Origin: Tethya wilhelma
Taxonomy: Eukaryota > Porifera > Demospongiae > Tethyida > Tethyidae
Reading direction: 5' to 3'
DNA length: 64,000 bases
NCBI GenBank assembly: GCA_964030475.1
Contig: CAXIPT010000019.1
Span: 338,312-402,311 of the forward strand
The position numbers and the translations under genes were made by a program. Below, in pieces: positions 22,132-31,592 of the stretch. The notes under the pieces are model-generated. The model ran no database searches. It was not told the origin of the DNA and worked only from the letters and a program-made list of their open reading frames with translations. Within the stretch, counting starts at the first letter, position 1, and each line of letters begins with the position of its first letter.

Positions 22132-23317
22132 AAATGTAATGAGACACAGGAATGGCTAAATCGTAAAAAGAACACAAACAAGATGGAATGGCTGTTGAGA
22201 GTGTGTAAGGAATTCTTCCTGTGGGCAAAATAAGAGACTCGATAAGAAGATTGTTAAATGCAGCCCATACAGGAAGAATTCCTTACACACTCTCAACAGC
22301 CATTCCATCTTGTTTGTGTTCTTTTTACGAATTAGCCATTCCTGTGTCTCATTACATTTCCAATGTTTTTTTTACTTGTATACACAAATCTTTGATACTA
22401 GTTTTCTGGTTTCTGAATTATTTGCATTGGAAATCCATGCAAAATTTGCTGCAAAATCTGCTTAAACATGGCTTAAGGGCCCTGAGTAAGCCCATTTAAC
22501 GTGCATGCACGTTATATGCCAGCCAAACCACGCGGTCAATCGACGATTTTTACCTACTTAAAATGGCTACATTTACAGTACAGTGATTTATATAGAAGTT
22601 TTCAAGACTGCCTAGATTTTCGTTTGTTGACTTTTTAGCAATAACCGAATAAAAAAGGACATACTTTGGATGAATTCAAGTTGCTTTGTATGGTCAAAGT
22701 TTGTTCGATCCCTTTTGTTTCTCTGGAAATCGTGTTCAAGTTTGTCAGTTAGGAAGAACAAAACAATTGCACTGTTTTGGCTTCCAACCAACGCTCTCTA
22801 GAATGTTTCTGCAAGTTTAGTTTATGCATGTTAAAGGGGGGTGCAAATTTTATTTTTTGGTATCAAACTGTAGCTAAGGTGGTGAACCCCAAGAATTGAG
22901 CTAAAAATCACTGCAAAATGAGATTGCAATGTATTTCCTTGATGGGTGGGGTTTACGTGTGACATCACGGGGGGAACGCAAAGAAACACAAAGCATAGCC
23001 TGGTCGCTGTTTATAGTGAAGTGCTGAGTTGCTGCAGGATGTTCTAACACTTATTGTGAAGATGTCAGTCTTTTTTAGTTCCCAAAGATCCTGATATACG
23101 TTGCAAATGGGCGAAAAAAATACAGAGAACAAGAGCAACTTGGTCAGGTCCAGAGACCATTTTGCCCATTGTGCTGTACCGGTTTCGGCCAATACCAGGG
23201 GGAAGCAAACATGAAATGCTTTGATCAACTCCAAAATTAATGTCTTTAGTTTAGTTAGCTCAGGGTTTAGACTTAGCATGGTGGACGCGAAAAAGTGAAA
23301 TGGTCGAAAAGTTTTCG

Positions 23318-23867
23318 TTAATGAACGAGGATTGGGCCAAGAACAATGGGATGCTGTCCTCTTTCTGTTTCAACAAGAAGGTTTTGGTATGTACTAGGAG
23401 TCACATTGAATGGTATAAGATTGAAAGTTGGATCAGCTGAATGAACAGATGATGGTGAAGCAGTACAGAAATGTTGAAGATCAGCGAGCTGCTGATCTGT
23501 TGCTAAAACACACATTGGTTCGGGAGCAGCTTGTACAGAACGTATATGAAGGCCTCACCACCAGATGATGTTTCCTTGCACTCTCTCATTACATGAGCAA
23601 GTGTGTCTAAACGAGACATTCCACTTGCCTCCTATCTCGAGGTAGATCACAGCTCAGCTTGGCTTCAATTATACCCCCTTGTAAATTCTCAACCTCTTTC
23701 AAGACCTTAAGTGGACGCTTGCTTTCAGCCACAGAAGCTTTGATGAGCTTTGAAGTACTTGGTTTGGTACGCTGAAATGCTCTTTTCTTCTTAGAGTTTC
23801 CATGTGGTTGGATGTGTACTTCATGCTCCTTTCTTGCAAAACTATACTGGACGAATGCCAAATGCAT
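23318..23867 (-). pseudogene. MULE transposase fragment (copy E)
   Basis: Minus-strand sequence encodes FVQYSFARKEHEVHIQPHG, matching the PHGN region of the MULE copies above. After a disrupted stretch it encodes SADPTFNLIPFNVTPSTYQ, equivalent to the first catalytic Asp block. Later domains are missing. It differs from copies A-D and so represents a further MULE family. A family H insertion begins immediately to its right at 23888. Confidence 0.7.
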
Positions 23868-23887
23868 GGGTGTTCACTTGGAATATA

Positions 23888-24525
23888 TTCCCAGTACGGT
23901 AGTACTGGGTACATAGGAATGGCACCGATGGCCCATTGGCGCAATACAAATATTCACTCGAATAACTGCAAAAACTGAGCGCTTGCCACTAAAAGGCTTC
24001 TTAAGCTACTATTTAGCTCATTCTCTTTCCAACAAGCCCAAAAACATGGCCTAAAACCATCGCTAAAGTACCAAACTAAAAAATGCCAAACCTCCAATTT
24101 TCTCCATCTTCTTCTTCTTCTATCATGGCTCAACTTTTCTCAAAGACTGTTCACTTTCAGAAGCTGATTCTTGAACGAATAAACTTGGTATCTTTGTCTT
24201 CACGTGCTTTTGGTATCGTTTTTCTGTGTCTCTCATTAGGTGGCTAGATACACGGCGAAAAGCGCCTTCTCAGCCATTCATTTCTACACTCATGCATAAT
24301 TCATTAGCTACTTGAACATTTCAAAGTGACGACCCTTTTCCAGATATAAGTGTGCGTTATTTGGAATCTGAATATTCTCCGCCTGCCTGCTTTACCTGAA
24401 GATTTCTGGTTGTGCTGAGCTCTCTGTAATCTTTCAGTCTTCAATATTAATAGACTACTTTAATGTACACCTGTTCAACAATGTTGTTGTCATTATAAGA
24501 AGATAAGTAAAGCTAGTAAATTTTC
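23888..24525 (+). repeat. Family H copy, 3' truncated
   Basis: Starts TTCCCAGTACGG after an A and runs through the CTT microsatellite and the GCGCTTTTCGCC block to about 24525, where similarity to the family fades. Non-coding. Confidence 0.7.
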
Positions 24526-24529
24526 ACTG

Positions 24530-25080
24530 GACGAAAAGAATAAATTTCCTTTAAAGTTTTGTTAAGGAAATTCATTGGAAATACCATATTTCCAAATGAA
24601 TACTTAGCAATCCTAACGTTATGGAAAGATGATAGTTTATACATTTCCTATATTGGATCAGCCATGTTTCCTAGTCTTTCCAATAACTTTCCTATTGGAA
24701 ACACCATGAATAAAGTTCAGAAATAGATTGGAAACACCAAGAATAAAGTTCAGAAATATTATATTGAAATATTCACAATTAGCTCATAATAATTTATAGT
24801 AATTTTAATGGCCAATACATTTGGTATAAACAGTGAGTTTGCATGAGAATAATGATTAATGAATTAATGATAGTTGATAATATAATAATAATTATCATAC
24901 AAACAGGTTAAGACATTGTATATCATGCCAAAACAACAAAATATGAAATGCCATCAACTAGATAAAACACTGAATAATTAAGCTGATAAATAAAGTGGAA
25001 TACTAAGGTTACAACTGACTGAAATATTGTACTTTGAGGTGGTCACATGGATAACAATTGTTAAATGTCTAGATGGTACT
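24530..25080. other. AT-rich stretch without recognised features
   Basis: No coding potential, splice-like exon or terminal repeat seen. Short duplicated phrases such as CCTATTGGAAACACC occur around 24690-24740. Confidence 0.5.
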
Positions 25081-25091
25081 AGCAAGCTCAC

Positions 25092-25342
25092 TTAGACAGC
25101 TGCAGTTTCTTCCCCCAGAAGGCTTGAATTCAATGATTCATTTAGATCGTTAGTTGGTGGGACAAGATATTCAGGGATATCAGCAGGTGAAGGTCTCTCA
25201 GATGGATCCCCAATTTTCCTTTTAATATACATCTGCTTACCCTTTGAAGTAAGGGAGTTGAAATGGAGTGCGTCAAGCTGTTTAAGTGATTTGCGATACT
25301 TTGATCTGATCCAAGTAAGTGGACGGCAGTACAGCACCTTGT
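25092..25342 (-). pseudogene. C-terminal fragment of an unknown, probably element-encoded protein
   Basis: The minus strand reads WIRSKYRKSLKQLDAL, then YIKRKIGDPSERPSPADIPE, and a Ser/Leu-rich tail ending in TAG near 25092. The upstream part is cut by an n at 25343. A related pattern (TPSWRSDNATKLMHKLD, then APRWAVKAYQ in another frame) occurs at 44080-44275. The shared pattern is W-S, LD, basic-G-S-P-P. I do not know its family. Confidence 0.4.
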
Positions 25343-25343
25343 N

Positions 25344-25583
25344 AGTCTCTGAGAAAAGTTGAGCCAAGATAGAAGAAGAAGAAGAATAAGAAGAAGATGG
25401 AGAAAATTGGAGGTTTGGCATATTTTAGTTTGGTACCTTAGCAAAAGAGCTAAATAGTAGCTTCAGATACATTTAGAGCCAAGCGCTCAGTTTTTGCAGA
25501 GTTATTCACGCCAATACGTATTTGTATTGCGCTAATGGGCCATCCGTGCCATTCCTATGTACCCAGTACTACCGTACTGGGAA
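25344..25583 (-). repeat. Family H copy, truncated at an assembly join
   Basis: Runs from the GAA microsatellite to the terminal hairpin CCCAGTACTACCGTACTGGG plus AA, followed by host T at 25584. Confidence 0.75.
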
Positions 25584-25692
25584 TACAAGCTATAATATTC
25601 ATGCTGATATATAGAGTACAAGTAACTACTGTATATATACACACAAAATTGAGCTCAAATGTGATTCATAGAATTATGAAAAAATGAGAACA

Positions 25693-25949
25693 AACAAGTA
25701 AAAAAAAAACATTGGAAATGTAATGAGACATAGAAAAGTCCAAATCGTAAAAAGAAAGCAAACAAGATGGAATGGTTGTTTGAGTGTGTAAAGAATTGTT
25801 CCTATGGGGGACTCAACATTGGAAGAGAGTACTACATGCAGCCCACACAGGAAGAATTCTGCACACACTCAAACAGCCATTCCATCTTGTTTGCTTTCTT
25901 TTTACGATTTGGACATTTCTACATTTCCAATGTTTTTTTTTTACTTGTA
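25693..25949. repeat. Palindromic module of family H
   Basis: Inverted arms of about 110 bp (CAAGTAAAAAAAAAAC...CCATTCCATCTTGTTTGC). Similar modules lie at 3170-3433, 22132-22378, 38608-38867, 42718-42975, 45104-45325 and 53651-53904. Confidence 0.75.
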
Positions 25950-26208
25950 AACAATGGAATATGCATGCTGATATCTAAGTGCAGAGTTAATTTTCATGTC
26001 TAAAAATTGTGAGTTAAACAGAATTATATAAATGAATCAACACAATACTACAGCCATTAGACACAATAAATACCTACTGCAATCATTCGAGTGAAATCTG
26101 GGGAAGAAGCATGTCAATAGTACGCTCTGGAAATCTTGCCTGAGTAGGTTCTTACTTCTTCTGAAGAATCTCGTCTTTCCATTCTTGGTATGCATGCTGA
26201 TATAATAA

Positions 26209-27491
26209 TTATGCAATAGGTGAGCCATTTTGTACCCAAACACCATTTTCATCTGCTCTAACATCTGCTGGATCATCAAGTTTGTGCAGGTCAACAATGA
26301 ATGATACATTACGGCAAACATGAACAGGCTGTTTTGAGCAAATGGTAGAGGATGGCACCAAGTCTGTGAGGAGTACGCTAGCAAGAGTGTCTAATGAATA
26401 GTGCTCGTTAGATTTATTCCATGTGTACACTGGTAGTTCATCATCTCCATTGTACAAGAAAGGGTTACTGTTAGTATAGCTTGAATGAATGAATGACCAC
26501 AAAATCAAACTTCTCAGGACAATCAGACCTTAGTTGGAAAATTACACAGTTGAAATAGCTGTGAATTAGATGGCTGATATACAGCCAGTACTTCACTTAG
26601 AGCTTATTTCACTAGTAATTTAGGATTCTTTGATCTATGTACTTTATAGGGATTCACGATTAGTTGCCATGGTAACCATTATCATGAATAAAATTACGGT
26701 TAGCTGATTGATATTCATAGACGCAAAATTAAAAATCCGGTACAGAAGAAGCCTAGCTCAGGGTTTGGCATAGCGCTTGCTAGTTAGCTAATGGTCTGAA
26801 CTAAACATCCCTTGCTGGTTTTTGTTGCAATGCAACAGCAGCGCTAAATTACTGAAAGAAATAATGAATTTTAGAGTGAATTTATTATACTTACCATAAC
26901 ATTGCCGTTCATCATCGCGCTTTGGTCTAGAATTTTCAGAAAAACCAGCGAGAACCTTTTAGTATAGTCTTCTAGCATCACTTTAAGCTTTGTTTGACTC
27001 TCTACGCTAGTGTCTTTCTGTACCGGAAAATCCGTTATTCACAAGAGGTCTCTTTCTCAACTTGCCATGAGGCTAAGTTCTAGCGCCACACCCACCTAAT
27101 ACTGCGTTTAGTACTGACGATCTTTATCTACTAATTATTAATGATATTCATTGTAGCCATTACAAGCTAAATACATGCAACAGGCGCCGCGCGCACTATA
27201 ATGAGCTGGAAGCGCTTGGCAATCCTTAACCAACCTGAGTTAGACTAGCTTTGCTCTCTGCCCACAAGAATAGGTATAATTAAGCCAGGGTCCGGAGCAA
27301 TCACATAAATGGGCTAAGTATACCTGTCATTCTCAGCTTCAGCCTGGTCGTCACTGCTGAGGTCTGAGTCTCCGGCGAGCATCTTTTCTTCACTCTCACT
27401 GTTGAGTTTTGAGAAGGCGAGCAGCTTCTTCAGGTGGGAAGTTGAAGTAGCAGACTCATCTTCACTCTCACTCTCCTCATGATAAATGACA
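26209..27491 (-). pseudogene. N-terminal part of a MULE-type transposase gene (copy F), spliced
   Basis: Exon 27491-27324 (168 nt, GT-AG flanks, phase 2 in and out) encodes an acidic Ser/Glu-rich segment beginning SVIYHEESESEDES. A possible small exon at about 26927-26896 encodes RPKRDDERQCYG. The segment 26508-26209 encodes ICSKQPVHVCRNVSFIVDLHKL and VRADENGVWVQ, which aligns with the Cys-rich region of MULE copies B (VCSKHPIQIDSNCTFVVDTTKL) and C. The catalytic core is absent. Confidence 0.6.
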
Positions 27492-27499
27492 CTGCATCA

Positions 27500-28490
27500 G
27501 AAAAAAAAAACCAAAAACTCTGTGGCTACCACTCCAGCTCCGTGAACTAAAGCTGGTACCGGATCTTTGTAGTTACGGAATAAATCCGGATACTATACAT
27601 ACATTATACAAATAATTTTGCATTACAAAAGCAATGGGTAACTTTAAACATTGAAGTGAAAATAGATCGGTTTCATACTTGAGAACCAAATTCAGATAAT
27701 TGGAAGGGAGAACTGATTTGCTGTGCTGAATTCACATAACTGAATAAAGAGAAAACAGGGTTGTTGATAAGTGAAAAGCTGAATTCAGATAACTGGATAA
27801 GAGAAAACAGGGTTTTTGATCAGCGAAAAGCTGAATTTATGTAACTAAAATTGGGAATTCAACTTGGCCCCTTTTGTACACTGAATAGTAAGCTTATAAG
27901 TCAAAGAGAACACCACATAAAAATTCATTTTTAGTGGCAGCTGCCTTGCTCATAAATATTTGCTGTAGTTTGTTGCACAGCATAGCAACTGTCCTTCATG
28001 TTAGCAACTATAAGTAAAGCACAGTGCACGGTACTGGGTGCAATCATAACCGTTTAGAGTCTCAGAAAGATCAATCACGTGACTAATGGGCGGAGCACGT
28101 GTGCACGTGGTACACATTGCAGAACATGGCAACATGAGGAACTCAACATGGGAAGAGAGTGCTACATGCAGCCCACACAGGAATGATTCTGCACACACTC
28201 AAACAGCCATTCTATCTTGTTTGCTTTCTTATTACGATTTGGCCACTGCTATGTCTCATTACATTTCCAATGTTTATTTCACTTGTTATGTTCAAGCTCG
28301 AATGATCTTCTTTACATGTAGAAATTGTTTAGAAGGTCACCCAGGTTTGCCAGGAGCTTATGAGCGCTGTGAAGCAGCGGGATATAGTATTTCACATTTC
28401 GTAAAGCGCCAATATTATGAAACTACCTAGTAAGGAAAGTGTAGGGCCATTCCCACTTTTTAGCAGACATGTAGTATAAAATGAATATCA
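27500..28490. other. Stretch with only repeat fragments
   Basis: Contains a half palindromic module at about 28150-28290 (ending CACTTG before T) and two similar GCTGAATTCAGATAACTG phrases near 27720-27840. No gene recognised. Confidence 0.5.
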
Positions 28491-28494
28491 TCCA

Positions 28495-30090
28495 TTCCCA
28501 ATACGGTAGTACTAGGTACACAGGAATGGCACGGATGGCCCATTAGCGCAATACAAATATTCACGCGAATAACTGCAAAAACTGAGTGCTTAGCACTAAA
28601 AGACTTCTTAAGCTACTATTTGTGACCCAATTTTGGAAAACCGACCAGATGTAGTAAAACTCTGTTTGTAGTAATTGGCGATTGTAGTGTAATTCGCGAC
28701 ATGCGCGCGAAATTAATTTTTTAGCACTAATGGAGAGGAGCACACCTTGGCGAGCTGCAGACGTGATTTTACGGGTGAGGCTGCTTCTATTGCTGAGATA
28801 ATAAGCGCATCTACGCCAGCCATGGCTAGCTTCTCGCCCGTTAGTACACGGGATGTGTTGCCATGTTCATTGATTAATTATTCTGATAAGTACATGATGC
28901 AGCTGCGGTTGTGTATCTCATTATAATCTTGCATATTTAATTTGCAACCAAAAACAATGCATTGTTCATGAACTAAACACTTCTAGCAGAAAGAAATCTC
29001 TTCCAGATGATCAGAAGATGGCCCACAGTGTTGCAGAATCGCTGGGCTATGCCAGGAGCTGTTAATCTGTGCATAATAATGAATGAATGTTTTGTACATT
29101 GTGTATAATAAATTTGCAATGAAATTTGTGGGGGAAAGAAGCTAAGCGCTTCTTATTATGGGCAATAAGTATTAGCTAAACTATTTCCTACAGTTAGAAT
29201 AGCTATAGATGCATGCATTAATATTGGGCGCTTATTTCTGCGCCATTTATAGCCTATAGTTACTCTAGTTACAGCCCACCCGCTACATTATTCTACTTAG
29301 TAGACTTACTTACCTTGTTGGTGAATCCTCTTAGAAGGCTCCCTGGTCTTCTGTGTCTTTAAAAAGGCTCATAAAGTAAGTTTTAACTAGCGCTTCAACT
29401 AACTTTATGCTTATTTTGATACTACACTAAAATTGTACCACAGACATAAATTGTTTGTAACACGGATATTATACAGAGTTTGTGTACTCGCGCTTAGCAT
29501 CGTATTCGCTCACGATTTTAGCGAGTAAAATTGGAATGAATGGTCAGTTTATTTGAGTTCATATCTCCAAAACTATAGCGCCTAGCCGCTTCAAATTTGG
29601 AAAATAGCTAGCTGAAATGACGTAAATTACAATGCAAGTGCTATCTCAAAATTCGCATATTACTACATCTGGTCGGTTTTTCAAAATTTGGTCACATAAT
29701 TTTAGCTCTTTCTCTTTCTAATGAGCCCAAAAACATGGCCTAAAACCATCGCTAAAGTAACAAACACACATATGCCAAACCTCCAATTTTGTCCATCTTC
29801 TTCTTCTTCTTCTTCTATCTTGGCTCAACTTTTTTCAGAGACTATATATATTCACTTTTAGAAGCTGATTATTGAACAAATATACTTGGTTTCTTCCAGG
29901 ACAGTCGTTTTGCCATCAGTTTTTAGCGCCTCTAATCGAGTGGCAAGGCGAAAAGCGCCTCCTCTATATGGCCGCCATTAATTTCTACACTCATGCATAA
30001 TTCATTAGCTTCTAGAAATTTCGAATTGACGATCCTTTTCACACACAAAAGTGTGCGTTATTTGGAATTCAAATGCAAGTTGGCCATTAA
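28495..30090 (+). mobile_element. Family H element interrupted by a family T element
   Basis: Begins TTCCCAATACGG after A. The sequence stops at AGCTACTATT (28620) and resumes TTTAGCTCTTTCTC (29701), with the family T element between. It continues through the CTT microsatellite and ends about 30090. Confidence 0.75.
28621..29696. mobile_element. Complete family T element, 1.08 kb
   Basis: Left end TGTGACCCAATTTTGG, right end its inverted counterpart CAAAATTTGGTCACA. The two ends share about 35 bp (including ACCGACCAGATGTAGTAA). This is the only copy with both ends. No intact coding frame is conserved between copies, so it is non-autonomous. TA lies close to both ends, but small differences at the junction prevent a firm duplication call. 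Confidence 0.75.
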
Positions 30091-30161
30091 ATTTTTTTAT
30101 TTGTGTGAAATTGTATACCTTGGACTATTGTATGTACTTGTGTTGACTGTACTTTGACCTA

Positions 30162-30377
30162 CCGTTTAGCCGGAAATATTGATGGTCAAAAAATTTGACG
30201 GTTTGCTCCGCAGAATGTAAAATAAAAATATTGACGAATTTAAATTTGACGATTTGCGCATGTGCACAATATATTCATATACCGCGCCCAAAATATTGGC
30301 GGATTTAATTTGACGATTTGGACTTCGACGTTCAAACCGTCAAATTAAAATCCCCGTCAATATTTCTGGCTATACGA
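30162..30377. mobile_element. 216-bp MITE with TA duplication
   Basis: The ends CCGTTTAGCCGGAAATATTG and, reversed, TCGTATAGCCAGAAATATTG form imperfect inverted repeats between TA dinucleotides (30160-30161, 30378-30379). Internal TTTGACGATTTG-like units recur several times. Confidence 0.65.
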
Positions 30378-30379
30378 TA

Positions 30380-31380
30380 TGTAATAGGCTTGAGCACGTT
30401 ATGCTTTTTTTCTTGCCTATTATTCTTCTACAATTCTTCACATTGTAACCTATTGTTCCAGAGCTGCCAAGGTTTGGCAATGAGATTTGATGTATCTAGT
30501 CCTAACCCCCCCTTTACGCATTTCACTGGCGACTAGACTAGCTAGACTAGATAACTTGCAGTTGATCAGTATCATACTAACAAAAAAGTATGCTTTGCAT
30601 GCACTTAGCCTTATCAGTTCCCAGGCCCAGCACATGTATGCTTTATATGTTATTGTTATGCCATATGCTCAGCTGCATAGTAAAAATGAAACGGGGTTGC
30701 AAAAGTGAGCGAAAGCGTAGATAATATAATACTCCGACTAGTATCCGAGTATATTGCTAGTTAGCGCACATAGTGGCGCCCGCACCATACATGTGGGGAC
30801 ATGCTAGCGCTGGCCGAACATTTACACTAGCCAAACCCATAATAGTGTACCTCTGAACTCAATTATTGCAAACTGGCGAGAGAATGAGGCAAGCAATGCC
30901 GGCTCGTCCTGTTATCAAACTTTTGGCGTGAGATTTCTATTGTAAGCGTAAGCTTAAGAGTGAGAGCGTGTGATGACTGTCTTACATGTGAGAAATACGC
31001 GTAATGCGTGAGACTTGGCAGGTCTGTTATTCTGATACTAACACCCGATTGTTCTCATAAATTTCTTTTATAATATATACAAATTCAATGACAGTGATGA
31101 CATACTAATTGTTCCAGCCTTAGTGCTTGTACTGGAGCATTATTAAGTTTCTAATGCTAGGTCTTGCTGGTCACTGAATGAAGGATTGAGCAGGGAGTTG
31201 AGACGCAGCAGAACTCGGCTAAACAAGGAGCACTTTTCTAAAGGCTGCAGCTCGTTGCGCTAGTCTAGTGATGCTTTCTAATTAACGCCTGCTACACGTG
31301 GTGTTATGCTGGGTTTTCCCCTACTATTCCTGCTTAAATAAAACTGGCTGCACTCCTCTTCCTATCTTCTACGATAGATA
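30380..31380. other. Stretch without recognised genes
   Basis: No convincing exon or element ends seen. Short open frames at 30318-30708 lack protein-like composition. Confidence 0.45.
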
Positions 31381-31591
31381 TTCCCAGTACGGTAGTACTT
31401 GGTACATAGGAATGGCAAGGATGGCCCATTAGCGCAATACAAATATTCACGCGAATAACTCTGCAAAAACTGAACGCTTTGGCACTAAAAGGCTTCTTAA
31501 GCTACTATTTAGCCTTTTCTCTTTCTATTGAGCCTAAAAAAATAGCCTAAAACCATCGCTAAAGTAATAAACTAAAGTATGCCAAACCTAC
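31381..31591 (+). repeat. Family H copy, truncated at an assembly join
   Basis: Starts TTCCCAGTACGG after A. Stops at the n (31592) within the CCAAACCT block, where MULE copy D begins. Confidence 0.75.
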
Positions 31592-31592
31592 N

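Larger units (their letters stand above)
21095..22378 (+). mobile_element. Family H hairpin-ended element in the right arm of the inverted repeat
   Basis: Starts TTCCCAGTATGG after host A and ends ACTTG before host T. The left arm near 15593-15625 gives the empty site (TTCATTATATACAC), so there is no target duplication. It contains a TGTGACCTG-type insertion from 21294 (preceded by TA), a 43-bp direct duplication around a single n (21791), a 71-base gap, and a palindromic module at 22132-22378. Confidence 0.7.
14806..23163. repeat. Large inverted repeat, arms about 1.04 kb
   Basis: The left arm 14806-15846 is the reverse complement of the right arm, which is split into 20264-20430, 21036-21094 and 22379-23163 by two later insertions. 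The arms are about 95 percent identical by eye over long stretches (for example 15190-15600 against 22400-22800). The spacer of about 4.4 kb contains AT-rich tandem repeats and TA-type MITEs but no transposase gene. This could be a DNA element with very long terminal repeats, or a segmental inversion-duplication. Confidence 0.75.
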
